A stretch of 64,000 nucleotides of DNA, taken from assembly GCF_000720765.1 (NCBI RefSeq), contig NZ_JODC01000001.1, forward strand, positions 62,001 to 126,000. Direction: 5' to 3'. Origin of the DNA: Streptomyces sp. NRRL S-646 (GTDB lineage: Bacteria > Actinomycetota > Actinomycetes > Streptomycetales > Streptomycetaceae). The first letter of the stretch is position 1. Each line of letters opens with the position of its first letter. The notes beneath the pieces are model-generated. The model ran no database searches. It was given only the letters and a program-made list of their open reading frames with translations, and was not told where the DNA came from. This document shows positions 51,560 to 60,685 of this stretch, in pieces. A program made the position numbers and the translations under genes.

Positions 51560-51874
51560 ATGCACGAAATGACCTTCGACTTCGAAGGCCTCATCCGGAT
51601 GATCGCGAACAACCTCTACAGCGAGAAGAAGGTGTTCATTCGCGAACTCATCCAGAACGCCCATGACGGCACCCGCCGACGGGCCGCGGAGCACGGCGTG
51701 GTCGGCAGGATCGAGGACCAGCAGGACGTCCTGCCCCAGTGGGCCCGCTTCGTCAACGGCGTCATCAACACCCGGGACCTCACGCCCACCGCGGCGCGGG
51801 ACAACTTCCTGCGCGACGACAACTGGGGAGCTCTGCGAGACGCTCTCGGTGGCTCTGAAATTGGGCAGGCGTGA
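51560..51874 (+). pseudogene. HSP90-family remnant with internal deletion
   Basis: The 104-residue frame joins two distant parts of an HSP90-family (HtpG-like) chaperone. MIANNLYSEKKVFIRELIQN is the start of the ATPase domain and FVNGVINTRDLTPTAARDNF belongs to the middle domain. Several hundred residues between them are missing, with the junction near 51690-51720. The ATP-binding site is incomplete. The start region is intact with a start codon after GGGGGAACCAGAG. It ends shortly after the second junction, near 51845. Confidence 0.75.
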
Positions 51875-52490
51875 AGAAGCGCAACGGTGGTCGGAGTTGA
51901 GCGCCCTCCATGTGCACTTGGTGTGGGAGCGCTGCTGGGTTCCGGCGTTGCAGGTGTCCCTCGCTTTGTTCGACAATGACGCTCCAGCCGCGCGAGCCGC
52001 GTCGCGGGCGGGAGACGCGATCGTGCCGCCTCAACGGCCCGTCTACCGTGCCGTTGCCGCCATGGAAGCGGTCCACACTCTCCTGATCGACGAGGCGCAG
52101 GGAGATCCCGCCCATCCCGCACACCTGGCCCGTCTGCGGCCGAAGCAGCTGCGCGATGAGAGCGTCCAGGCATTCGTCGTCCGCTACCGCTGGCACCGCA
52201 TGCTCATCTGTCTCGAACTCGCCAGCCTCCGCTACGCGGCCGGCATACCTCCACGCGATGACGCCTACTACAGGCCCCGACGCGATCCCGGGCCCCGACC
52301 GGATCCGTCTACCCCACGAGATCGACAAGCGGCTGGAGGCACTCCGCGAGGCCTGTGACGCCGCACTCAGCCACGCCCGCGAGGCGGACACCCGCTTCCA
52401 CTGCTCCTGGCGGCAGCAAGAGACGCCGACCTGCGCGACCGCGGCGAACGCATGGCCCAAGCCCTCTGGCGCCGGGTCCGTCCCCACTGA
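51846..52490 (+). pseudogene. Degenerate helical protein following HSP90
   Basis: Coherent helical sequence (VALKLGRREEAQRWSELSAL, AMEAVHTLLIDEAQGDPAHP, YRWHRMLICLELASLRYAAG) switches frame near 52265 to GPDRIRLPHEIDKRLEALRE. It switches again near 52425 to LRDRGERMAQALWRRVRPH, ending TGA at 52488-52490. The N-terminus is lost in the junction with the HSP90 remnant. Streptomyces HSP90-family genes are often followed by a TPR-like partner gene; this would be its decayed copy (inference). Confidence 0.6.
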
Positions 52491-52505
52491 CCGGCCCCGG
52501 CCACC

Positions 52506-53537
52506 TCACGTCGACTCCCGCTTCACCAGCTCCGTCGGCAGAATCACCGCCGCCGGGTCCTCGCCGCCGATCTGTGCCAGCAGCACCCGTACCATCTCGG
52601 AGCTGATTCGGTCGTAGGGCTGGCGGATCGTGGTGAGGGCGGGGGTGGCCTCCGTCGCCGCGATGGAGTCGTCGAAGCCGCCCACGGACACGTCCTCGGG
52701 CACCCGGCGGTCTGCTCGGCGCAGTGCCGCCAGGGCACCCTGTGCCATCAGGTCGGAGGCCACGAACACGGCGTCCATGTCCGGGGCCTGCGCCAGCAGC
52801 CGTTCGCAGCCCGCATCGCCGCTCGCCCGGCTGTAGTCGCCGGAGACGATGAGCCGTTCGTCGATCTCGACGCCCGCCTCTGTGAGCACCTCCTTGTAGC
52901 CGGCGAGGCGATCGACGCCGCCCGGGGTGTCCAGCGGGCCGCTCACCATGCCGATCCGGCGGCGCCCTCGCGAGAGCAGGTGGCGCACCATGTCACGGGC
53001 GCCGTCCCGGTCGTCCGCCGCCACGTAGCTCACCTTGGAGCCGAGCCCCATGGGCTTGCCGCACTGGACGAGGGGCACCCCCGCCTCGCGCAGCTGCTCC
53101 GCTACCGGGTCCCCGGAGTGGCTGGAGACGAGCAGCACCCCGTCGACGTGCCCGGCGGTGATGTACCGGGTTATGCGCCGCCGTTCGTCCTCGGTGCCCG
53201 CCAGCATCAGCAGCAGCGGGATGTCGTGCGCGGCCAGCGCCTGGGTGCAGGCGCTCAGCAGGACGTTGAAGTTGGGGTCCTCGAAGAACCGCTCCTGAGG
53301 CTCCGTCAGCAGGAAGCCGACCGAGTCCGAACGTCCGGTGATCAGCGAACGGGCGTGCCGGTTGACGACGTAACCCGTCTTGCGGATCGCGGCGTTGACC
53401 GCCTCCTGGGCGGACGGGCTGACGTAGTGCCCGCCGTTGAGCACTCGCGAGACGGTGCCCCGTGAGACCCCCGCCTCGCGGGCCACGTCGTGGATCGTCG
53501 GCGGTCTGCGTCGGCCCCCCGTGTTGCTCATGGTCAT
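52506..53537 (-). CDS. LacI-family repressor of the galactan locus
   Basis: This 343-residue regulator has the LacI helix-turn-helix (TIHDVAREAGVSRGTVSRVL) and a periplasmic-binding-protein-like sensor domain (VFVASDLMAQGALAALRRAD). ATG 53537 overlaps the permease stop by ATGA, so it is the last cistron of the ABC operon; ATG 53531 is also possible. By position it should repress the operon and GH42 gene in the absence of galacto-oligosaccharide or galactobiose, as GanR-type LacI proteins do. The dyad at 56775-56790 is its likely operator. Confidence 0.87.
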   Translation of the reverse strand: MTMSNTGGRRRPPTIHDVAREAGVSRGTVSRVLNGGHYVSPSAQEAVNAAIRKTGYVVNRHARSLITGRSDSVGFLLTEPQERFFEDPNFNVLLSACTQALAAHDIPLLLMLAGTEDERRRITRYITAGHVDGVLLVSSHSGDPVAEQLREAGVPLVQCGKPMGLGSKVSYVAADDRDGARDMVRHLLSRGRRRIGMVSGPLDTPGGVDRLAGYKEVLTEAGVEIDERLIVSGDYSRASGDAGCERLLAQAPDMDAVFVASDLMAQGALAALRRADRRVPEDVSVGGFDDSIAATEATPALTTIRQPYDRISSEMVRVLLAQIGGEDPAAVILPTELVKREST

Positions 53538-54439
53538 GACTTTACGGCCCCGGAGAGCAGATCGAGGCTCCAGAAGCGCTGGATGACCAGGAACAGCGCG
53601 ATCAGCGGGAGTACCGCGAGGAACGCCCCTGTGATCACCAGGGTGTACAGCGCCGGCTGGTTCGATCCCTGTTCCAGGAGTGTGTACAGGCCGAGCGTGA
53701 TCGGGAACTTCTCGTCGTCGCTGAGCATGATGTACGGCAGCAGGAAGTTGTTCCAGATCGCCACGAACTGGAACAGGAACACCGTCACCAGGCCGGGCAC
53801 CATCATCGGCAGCGCGACCCGGGTGAAGATCCGCCACTCGCTTGCCCCGTCCATCCGCCCGGCCTCCACCACATCCCCGGGGACGGCCGCGGCCGCGTAG
53901 ATGCGGGCGAGGTAGACGCCGTAGGGGGAGAGGATCTGCGGCAGCATCACGGACAGGTAGGAGTCCGTGAGGTCGGCCTTTGCCAGCAGCAGGTACTGCG
54001 GGATGGCGAGGATGATCGGCGGCATCAGCACGCCCGCGAGCAGGATGTTGAACATCGTCTCGCGGCCGCGGAAGCGGTAGGTCGCGAGCGCGTAGCCGCT
54101 GAAGGACGACACCACCGTGGACAGCAGGGCGCCGAGACCGGCGTACAGGGCGGAGTTGCCCATCCACTTCCAGTACACGCCGTCACGGTAGGCGTTGAGC
54201 TGCTTGATGTTGTCGGCGAAGCCGGTGCCCGGCAGGAACGTGAACGTGGAGAACAGCTCACGCCCGGACTTGGTGGACGCGATGATCACCCACGCCACCG
54301 GCAGCAGCGTGTAGATCGCGCCGAGCACCAGCGTGATCGTCGGGACCAGTGCGATACGGCGGCGCAGCGGCGGACGGTCCTGGGCGGCACCGGTGGTGCC
54401 GGCCGCGGACGGGGCCTTGTGGACGGCAAGAGAACTCAT
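53534..54439 (-). CDS. Sugar ABC transporter permease (MalG type)
   Basis: A 301-residue permease with six spans. EAGRMDGASEWRIFTRVALP is the EAA loop that contacts the ATPase. ATG 54439 overlaps the upstream permease stop; its own stop overlaps the LacI start. Part of a CUT1 importer for galacto-oligosaccharides by context. Confidence 0.9.
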   Translation of the reverse strand: MSSLAVHKAPSAAGTTGAAQDRPPLRRRIALVPTITLVLGAIYTLLPVAWVIIASTKSGRELFSTFTFLPGTGFADNIKQLNAYRDGVYWKWMGNSALYAGLGALLSTVVSSFSGYALATYRFRGRETMFNILLAGVLMPPIILAIPQYLLLAKADLTDSYLSVMLPQILSPYGVYLARIYAAAAVPGDVVEAGRMDGASEWRIFTRVALPMMVPGLVTVFLFQFVAIWNNFLLPYIMLSDDEKFPITLGLYTLLEQGSNQPALYTLVITGAFLAVLPLIALFLVIQRFWSLDLLSGAVKS

Positions 54440-55359
54440 CGTGCTGCCTCCTGCTTCTGACGACGGTTCGCTGCCCGCAGGAAGCCGAAGGACAGGACGA
54501 GCGTCGCGAGGGCGATGATCACGGCCTCGGCGGCCGCCTGGTAGATGTCGCCCTTGCGGAACGCGTCCTGGTACACGTTCATCAGCGGACTCCACGTCAG
54601 CGGCAGGGAGTTGGTCAGCGGCTTGAGGGTGGTCGGCTCGTTGAACACCTGGAGCGTCGCGATGATCGAGAAGAAGAAGGTCAGCACCAGTGAGGGCGCC
54701 ACCATCGGAATCTTGATCCTCAGGGCGATCTGCAGCGGCGTGGCGCCGTCCAGCTTCGCCGCCTCGTACACCTCGGCCGGGATGGCCCGCAGCGAGGTGT
54801 AGATGACGATCATGTTGAAGCCGGTGCCGCCCCACACCGCGATGTTCGCCATGGCGAGATACAGCGGACCCCCGTCGAGGAGGTTGGGCTGCGGCATGTG
54901 CAGCTTCTCGAGCAGGTAGTAGAACGGGCTGACGTCCGGCAGATACAGGAAGCCCCACATCAACGCCGCCACCACGCCGGGGATGGCGTACGGCAGGAAG
55001 ATCGCGAGCCGGGTGAACGGCGCGAAGCGCACCTTGTCCGAGTCGAGCATCAGCGCGAACAGCAGGGCGAGGCCCAGCATCACCGGCACGACGATGCAGC
55101 CGTAGCCGAGGACGCGCAGGGCCCCGTCGATCAGCTCGTTGTCGGTGAGGGCGTCGGTGTAGTTCTCCAGGCCGGCCCAGACCTCCTTGCGGGCGCCCGA
55201 ACCCAGGCCGAGCCCGGAGACGTGCACTTTGCGGAAGCTGAGGTAGACCGCATAGCCGATGGGCAGGGCGAAGAACAGGGTGAAGAGGGTCGTTGCGGGG
55301 AGAAGGAAGGCGTACGGGGCCCCCTTGACCCCGTACGACCTCCGGCGTGCGGTGGTCAC
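54436..55359 (-). CDS. Sugar ABC transporter permease (MalF type)
   Basis: A 307-residue permease with six spans; EAAKLDGATPLQIALRIKIP is the EAA loop. GTG 55359 overlaps the binding-protein stop. It pairs with the MalG-type permease. No ATPase gene is in the locus; in Streptomyces the shared ATPase MsiK serves many such importers. Confidence 0.9.
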   Translation of the reverse strand: MTTARRRSYGVKGAPYAFLLPATTLFTLFFALPIGYAVYLSFRKVHVSGLGLGSGARKEVWAGLENYTDALTDNELIDGALRVLGYGCIVVPVMLGLALLFALMLDSDKVRFAPFTRLAIFLPYAIPGVVAALMWGFLYLPDVSPFYYLLEKLHMPQPNLLDGGPLYLAMANIAVWGGTGFNMIVIYTSLRAIPAEVYEAAKLDGATPLQIALRIKIPMVAPSLVLTFFFSIIATLQVFNEPTTLKPLTNSLPLTWSPLMNVYQDAFRKGDIYQAAAEAVIIALATLVLSFGFLRAANRRQKQEAAR

Positions 55360-56675
55360 TCGGAGACCTCGAAGCCCTGCTTCTTGAGGTCGGCGACCGT
55401 GGCGTCCTGCATCTTGGCCAGGGCGGCGGTGAAGTCCGACTTGTTCTTGGCGGCGGCGCCGAAGGCGTCGTTGAAGGTCGTGTAGGCGACGTTCACATTC
55501 GGGCCCCAGGCGGAGGGCGCCGTGGTCTTCGCGATCGCGGCGGCCTTGGTGTAGAAGTCCGACTGGTTCGAGAAGTAGGCCGGCGGCTGGGCGAAGGCGC
55601 CGCTGGTCTGGGCGTTGGTGGCGGCCGGGTAGATGCCGCTCTCCTTGGCCAGCGCCTGCAGCGCGGAGCCGTCGGTGTTCAGCCAGGCGGCGAACTTGGC
55701 GGCGGCCGCCTGGTGGGCGGAGTCCGTGGTGACGGCGGTGGAGGAGCCGCCCCAGCTGCCGGTGACGTTGTCGCCCGCGGACCACTGGGGGAGCGGGGCC
55801 ATGGCCCACTTGCCCTTGGTCTCGGGCGCGGCCGTGGTCAGCGTGCCCGGCGCCCACACGGCGGAGACCCAGGCGATCTGCTTGCCGGTGTTGAGGGCCT
55901 TGTTCCAGGCAGGGGTGTACATCGGCTGGTTGTCGATGGCGCCCTCCTTGACCAGGCCGCCCCAGAAGCCGGCGACCTTCTTGGTGGCCGCGTCGTCGAT
56001 GCCGACCTTCCACTTGTCGCCGGAGGTCGTCCACCACTTGGCGCCGGCCTGCTGGGCGAGGCCCGCGAAGAGGCCGGAGTCGTTGGCGGAGAAGGTGGTG
56101 AGGTCCTTGTCCGGCGCCTTCTTCTTCAGCACGCGGGCCGTCTCGGCGAACTGCTCCCAGGTGGTGGGGACCGTCAGGCCGTACTTCTTGAACAGGTCCT
56201 GACGGTAGTAGAACATCATCGGCCCGATGTCCTGCGGGATCGCGTAGACCGCGTCCGTGCCCAGGGTGGTCTGCTGCCACACGCCGTCGGCGAACTTGCT
56301 CTTGGTGTCGCCGACGTCCTTCGATATGTCGGCCAGCGCGTCGTTGCTGACCAGCGTCGGCAGCGCCTGGTACTCGGCCTGCACCAGGTCGGGCGCCTTC
56401 TTCGCCTTGTGCGCCGTGAGGATCTTGGTGATCAGCGAGTCGCCGGACGCCTGCTTCTTCACCGTGACCGTGATCTGGTCCTTCTTGCCCGGACCCTTGT
56501 TCCACAGGTCCACGACCTTGTCCATGCCGGGCGTCCAGGTCCAGTACGTCAGCGAGACCGGACCGGACTCGGTCTTGCTGTCCGAGTCGGACGAGCCGCA
56601 GGCGGCGAGGGCGGTGGCGCCGAGGGCGACGGCGATGGTGGATGCCACGAGGCGGGTGCGCTTCGTGTTGGGCAT
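55356..56675 (-). CDS. Sugar ABC transporter substrate-binding lipoprotein
   Basis: A 439-residue extracellular lipoprotein: signal sequence with lipobox (TALAACGSS), then a family 1 solute-binding fold (LTYWTWTPGMDKVVDLWNKG; DIGPMMFYYRQDLFKKYGL; AAKFAAWLNTDGSALQ). ATG 56675 has GGGGAG eight bases upstream; the longer frame to 56810 runs through the promoter and is rejected. First cistron of the importer operon. Beta-1,4-galacto-oligosaccharides are the likely ligand, judged from the GH53 and GH42 neighbours. Confidence 0.9.
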   Translation of the reverse strand: MPNTKRTRLVASTIAVALGATALAACGSSDSDSKTESGPVSLTYWTWTPGMDKVVDLWNKGPGKKDQITVTVKKQASGDSLITKILTAHKAKKAPDLVQAEYQALPTLVSNDALADISKDVGDTKSKFADGVWQQTTLGTDAVYAIPQDIGPMMFYYRQDLFKKYGLTVPTTWEQFAETARVLKKKAPDKDLTTFSANDSGLFAGLAQQAGAKWWTTSGDKWKVGIDDAATKKVAGFWGGLVKEGAIDNQPMYTPAWNKALNTGKQIAWVSAVWAPGTLTTAAPETKGKWAMAPLPQWSAGDNVTGSWGGSSTAVTTDSAHQAAAAKFAAWLNTDGSALQALAKESGIYPAATNAQTSGAFAQPPAYFSNQSDFYTKAAAIAKTTAPSAWGPNVNVAYTTFNDAFGAAAKNKSDFTAALAKMQDATVADLKKQGFEVSE

Positions 56676-56774
56676 GGATCTCTCCCCTGACCTGGGTCCC
56701 CGCCTGGTGCGGAAACCTGCCATGCGAATCACTTGAGCCGGGTCCTCGCCCGTCGCGAGGACCTGAGATGCTCT

Positions 56775-56817
56775 CTGTGAGCGTTCACAGTAGAGAAACA
56801 TCCCGGACACTTGTCAA
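56775..56817 (-). promoter_or_regulatory. Galactan ABC operon promoter and LacI operator
   Basis: Minus strand TTGACA (56817-56812), 17 bases, TCTACT (56794-56789). The 16-base dyad CTGTGAGCGTTCACAG (56775-56790; two mismatched positions, CG centre) overlaps the end of the -10 box and the start point, the classic LacI-family repression geometry. Confidence 0.75.
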
Positions 56818-56864
56818 TGGTTGTTGCTGTGCGGTTATGTTGGGCTCACACCGCCGCCGCTGTG

Positions 56865-56878
56865 TGTGCACGTTCCCA
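56865..56878. promoter_or_regulatory. Second, weaker LacI-type site before GH42
   Basis: TGTGCACGTTCCCA matches the first operator core at 11 of 14 positions and lies 27 bases before the GH42 start. It would let one repressor control both directions. Confidence 0.5.
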
Positions 56879-56904
56879 AATGATCGATAAAACGGGAGAG
56901 ATCC

Positions 56905-58926
56905 ATGCCGGAGACCAGCCCCAGGGGCCTCACCAGGCTCGCCTTCGGTGGGGACTACAACCCCGAGCAGTGGCCGGAAAGCGTCTGGGACGAGGACGTA
57001 CGGCTGATGCGGGAGGCCGGCGTCACCATGGTGAGTGTCGGGATCTTCTCCTGGGCGCTGCTGGAGCCCTCACCAGGGGTGTACGACTTCGACTGGCTCG
57101 ACCGCCTGCTCGACCTGCTGCACGAGAACGGCATACGCGTCGACCTGGGCACCCCCACCGTGTGCCCGCCGGTCTGGTTCTACCGGGCCCACCCTGAGGC
57201 TCTCCCCGTGACCCCCGAGGGCGTGCGCCACGAGTTCGGCTCCCGCGCCGCCATCTGCCACAGCAACGCCGACTACCGCGCGGCCGCCGCCGGCATCACC
57301 ACCCGGCTCACCGAGCGCTACGGCGACCATCCGGCCCTGGCGATGTGGCACGTGCACAACGAGTACGGCGTCCCCGTCTCGGCCTGCTACTGCGACTCCT
57401 GCGCCGCCCACTTCCGCCGCTGGCTGGAGGCGACGTACAGGACCGTCGAAGCCGTCAACGAGGCCTGGGGCACCGCCTTCTGGGGCCAGCGCTACACCGA
57501 CCTCGAGCAGATCAACCCGCCGCGCGCCACCCCGACCGCCGTCAACCCGGCGCAGGCGCTCGACTACAAGCGCTTCGCCGACGCCACCATGCGTGAGAAC
57601 TTCCGTATGGAGCGGGACATCCTGCACCGCCTCTCGCCCGGCATCCCGGTCACGACGAACTTCATGACCGCCCTCAGCCAGTGCGACTCCGTCGACTACT
57701 GGGCGTGGGGCCGCGAGGTCGACCTCGTCACCAACGACCACTACCTGATCACCGACGGCCGCCGCACCCACGTCAACCTTGCGATGGCCGCCGACCTCAC
57801 CCGCTCCGTCGCCGGCGGCGCCCCCTGGCTGCTGCTCGAACACTCCACCTCGGGCGTCAACTGGCAGCCCCGCAACCCCGCCAAGGCCCCCGGCCAGATG
57901 GCCCGCAACTCCCTCGCCCACGTGGCCCGCGGCTCCGACGGCGCCCTGTTCTTCCAGTGGCGCCAGTCCCGGCGCGGCGCCGAGAAGTTCCACTCGGCGA
58001 TGCTCCCGCACGGCGGCACGGAGACCCGCGTGTGGCGCGAGGTCGTCGAACTGGGCGCCGCCCTCGACTCGTTGAGCCAGGTCCGCGGCACCCGCACCCG
58101 GGCCGACGTCGCCGTCCTGTGGGACTGGCACTCCTGGTGGGCGCAGAACCTCGACTGGCGCCCCAGCGAGGACCACGACGCGCGCGAACGCGCCGACGCC
58201 TTCTACGAGACCCTCTACGACCGCCACCTCACGGTCGACTTCGCCCACCCGGAAACCGACTTGTCGGCCTATCCCCTTGTCGTCGTGCCCGCCCTGTATC
58301 TGATGACGGAGGCGGCCGGCAACAACCTCAAGGAGTACGTCGAAGGCGGCGGCACGCTTGTCGTCTCGTACTTCTCCGGCATCGTCGACGAGCACGACGC
58401 CGTCCACGAGGGCGCCTACCCGGGCGCGCTCAGGGACGTGCTCGGGCTGACGGTCGAGGAGTTCTCGCCGCTGCTGCAGGGCGAAGCGGTGCGTATCAGC
58501 GGCCCGGACGGCTCCGAGCTCAGGGGCGACGTGTGGACGGAAATCGTCGTCCCGCGCGGCGCAGAGACCGTGTGGACCTATGCCGACGGCCTGACCGCGG
58601 GCCACCCGGCCGTCACCCGCCACCGCCTCGGCGAGGGAACCGCCTGGTACGTCTCCACCCGCCTGGGCGCCGAGGGCCTGGACGCCCTGCTCGGCTGGGC
58701 GATCGAGGACGCGCGTGTCACCCCGCGTGCCGACCTGCCCCACGACGTCGAGGTCGTCCGCCGCACCGGCGAGTCGGGCAGCTACCTGTTCGCGGTCAAC
58801 CACTCCGCGTCGGACGCCAAGGTGCCGCTGGAGACGCACGGCACCGAGCTGCTGACCGGTGAACGCGCCGCGGGCCGCCTCGAAGTCCCCGCCGGAGCCG
58901 TCCGGGTCGTACGACTCGACGGCTGA
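56905..58926 (+). CDS. GH42 beta-galactosidase
   Basis: A 673-residue intracellular enzyme (no signal peptide) of GH42. FGGDYNPEQWPESVWDEDVR starts the barrel, WHVHNEYG carries the acid/base Glu, LLLEHSTSGVNW the nucleophile Glu, and CYCDSCAAHF the zinc-site cysteines. The trimerisation and small C-terminal domains follow. The ATG has GGGAGAGATCC just upstream, the same ribosome site context as the binding-protein gene on the other strand. It releases galactose from imported beta-galactosides. Divergent from the ABC operon with shared regulatory DNA. Confidence 0.93.
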   Translation: MPETSPRGLTRLAFGGDYNPEQWPESVWDEDVRLMREAGVTMVSVGIFSWALLEPSPGVYDFDWLDRLLDLLHENGIRVDLGTPTVCPPVWFYRAHPEALPVTPEGVRHEFGSRAAICHSNADYRAAAAGITTRLTERYGDHPALAMWHVHNEYGVPVSACYCDSCAAHFRRWLEATYRTVEAVNEAWGTAFWGQRYTDLEQINPPRATPTAVNPAQALDYKRFADATMRENFRMERDILHRLSPGIPVTTNFMTALSQCDSVDYWAWGREVDLVTNDHYLITDGRRTHVNLAMAADLTRSVAGGAPWLLLEHSTSGVNWQPRNPAKAPGQMARNSLAHVARGSDGALFFQWRQSRRGAEKFHSAMLPHGGTETRVWREVVELGAALDSLSQVRGTRTRADVAVLWDWHSWWAQNLDWRPSEDHDARERADAFYETLYDRHLTVDFAHPETDLSAYPLVVVPALYLMTEAAGNNLKEYVEGGGTLVVSYFSGIVDEHDAVHEGAYPGALRDVLGLTVEEFSPLLQGEAVRISGPDGSELRGDVWTEIVVPRGAETVWTYADGLTAGHPAVTRHRLGEGTAWYVSTRLGAEGLDALLGWAIEDARVTPRADLPHDVEVVRRTGESGSYLFAVNHSASDAKVPLETHGTELLTGERAAGRLEVPAGAVRVVRLDG

Positions 58927-58933
58927 GCCGACT

Positions 58934-58975
58934 CCCCTCCGTCCGCGTGTGCCACGAGAGCCGCGGGCGGAGGGG
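58934..58975 (+). terminator. Long GC-rich hairpin between GH42 and GH53
   Basis: CCCCTCCGTCCGCG (58934-58947) pairs with CGCGGGCGGAGGGG (58962-58975) at 13 of 14 positions, with a 14-base loop, seven bases after the GH42 stop. Probably a terminator or an intercistronic processing/attenuation hairpin. Confidence 0.65.
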
Positions 58976-59056
58976 CCCTCCCTCCGCACCCACCGGAGGG
59001 ACCCCCATCCTCAGGGATCTCCCCATCCCCATTCGTCGAAGGGACGACGGACGACG

Positions 59057-60625
59057 ATGTTCCATCCCAGACGTACCCTCAGGACCCTGCTGCTGCCGCT
59101 GGTGGCCGGGCTCGCCCTGGTCGCCCTGCCTGCACCCAGCGCGCAGGCGGCGAGCACTCTCACCAACGGCGGCTTCGAGTCCGACGGCACCGGCACCGCG
59201 ACGCCGGCCGGCTGGTCGACGTACTCGGCAGCCGGCCAGAACTCCGCCTCGTACACCGAGTCCGGTGGCCACAGCGGCAGCTACCGTCTGTCCCACTACT
59301 CCGCCTCGGCCTACAAGGTCGAGACGTACCAGTACCTGTCGGGGCTGACCAACGGCACCTACACCCTCACCGCCTGGACCCGCTCCAGCGGCGGGCAGAA
59401 CTCCGCCTACATAGCCCTGAAGAACTGCGGCAGTTCCGACCAGCGCACCGATCTTCCGGTGTCCACCAGCAGCTGGGTCCGGATCGTCACGTCGATCAAT
59501 GTGACCAACAACCAGTGCACGATCAGCATCAACAGTGACGCGAACGCGGGCAACTGGATCAATGTTGACGACCTGACCTTCGCATCTGGATCAACTGGAT
59601 TGTCGATCAAGGGTGCCGACATCTCCTCCCTCGCCAAGAGCGAGGCCCTCGGCGGCGTCTACAGGACCAGCTCCGGCACCACCGGCGATGCGGTCACCAT
59701 CCTCAAGAACACGGGCATGAACTACGCGCGCCTGAAGGTGTGGGTCAACCCCGCCGACGGCTACAACAACAAGACGCGCGTGCTGGCCATGGCCAAGCGC
59801 ATCAAGGCGGCCGGCATGAAGCTGCTGGTCGACTTCCACTACTCGGACACCTGGGCCGACCCCGGCGCCCAGGGCAAGCCCGCAGCGTGGTCCGGGCACT
59901 CGTACAGTCAACTCAAGACCGACGTGTACAACCACACGTACGACGTGCTCAACGCGCTCAAGGCCCAGGGCACCACCGCCGACATGGTCCAGGTCGGCAA
60001 CGAGATCAACGCGGGCATGCTGTGGTCCGAGGGCTCCACGGACAACTGGTCGCAGCTCGCCGGCCTGATCAACTCCGGCTACAGCGCCGTCAAGGCCGTC
60101 TCCGCCGGCACCCAGGTCGCGCTGCACCTCGCCAACGCCGGTGACGACTCCACGGTCCGCTGGTGGTTCGACAACGCCAACACGTACGGCATCAACTACG
60201 ACGTGATCGGTCTGTCGTACTACGGCTACTGGCACGGCTCGCTGGCCGCCGCGCAGACCACCCTGGACGACGTGGTCTCCCGCTACGGCAAGCCGGTGTT
60301 CATCGCCGAGACGGCCTACCCGTTCCGGCTGGACAGCATGGACTCGCTCACCAACCAGATCGACACCACCGGCGAACTGGTCTCCGGCTACCCGGCCACC
60401 CAGGCGGGCCAGCTGGCCTGGATGAACGCCGTCGCGAACATCGTGGAGGCCGTCCCGGGCAACAAGGGTCTCGGCGTCTTCTACTGGGAGGCGACCTGGA
60501 CCGCGGTCACCGGCAACGGCTGGGACCCGACCGACTCCACCTCCGGCAACGGCTGGGAGAACCAGGCCCTCTTCGACTACGACAACAAGGCCACCTCGGC
60601 CACGAGCTGGTTCAGCCACCGCTGA
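59057..60625 (+). CDS. Secreted GH53 endo-beta-1,4-galactanase
   Basis: A 522-residue exported enzyme. The signal peptide ends PSAQAAS. Residues 33-175 are a jelly-roll carbohydrate-binding module (LTNGGFESDGTGTATPAGW to WINVDDLTFA). The GH53 barrel begins at about 182 (SIKGADISSLAKSEALGG). QVGNEINAGMLW contains the acid/base Glu and VFIAETAYPF the nucleophile Glu; LVDFHYSDTWADPG is also typical. It cuts the galactan side chains of pectin to galacto-oligosaccharides for the adjacent importer and GH42 enzyme. It is 130 bases after GH42, with the hairpin in between. Confidence 0.93.
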   Translation: MFHPRRTLRTLLLPLVAGLALVALPAPSAQAASTLTNGGFESDGTGTATPAGWSTYSAAGQNSASYTESGGHSGSYRLSHYSASAYKVETYQYLSGLTNGTYTLTAWTRSSGGQNSAYIALKNCGSSDQRTDLPVSTSSWVRIVTSINVTNNQCTISINSDANAGNWINVDDLTFASGSTGLSIKGADISSLAKSEALGGVYRTSSGTTGDAVTILKNTGMNYARLKVWVNPADGYNNKTRVLAMAKRIKAAGMKLLVDFHYSDTWADPGAQGKPAAWSGHSYSQLKTDVYNHTYDVLNALKAQGTTADMVQVGNEINAGMLWSEGSTDNWSQLAGLINSGYSAVKAVSAGTQVALHLANAGDDSTVRWWFDNANTYGINYDVIGLSYYGYWHGSLAAAQTTLDDVVSRYGKPVFIAETAYPFRLDSMDSLTNQIDTTGELVSGYPATQAGQLAWMNAVANIVEAVPGNKGLGVFYWEATWTAVTGNGWDPTDSTSGNGWENQALFDYDNKATSATSWFSHR

Positions 60626-60638
60626 ACCTGTGTGGAGG

Positions 60639-60668
60639 GGGCCCGGTCGCAGGGGAGCGGCCGGGCCC
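60639..60668. terminator. Hairpin after the GH53 gene
   Basis: GGGCCCGG (60639-60646) and CCGGGCCC (60661-60668) form an 8-base stem with a 14-base loop between the convergent GH53 and YihY genes. Confidence 0.7.
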
Positions 60669-60685
60669 TCGCCCATGTTCCCGCG

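Noticed and set aside
57070..58989. 639-residue open frame antisense to the GH42 gene
   Set aside because: Composition is Gly/Val/Arg/Ala repetitive as expected from antisense of a high-GC gene, no ribosome site or domain; GH42 on the other strand is certain.
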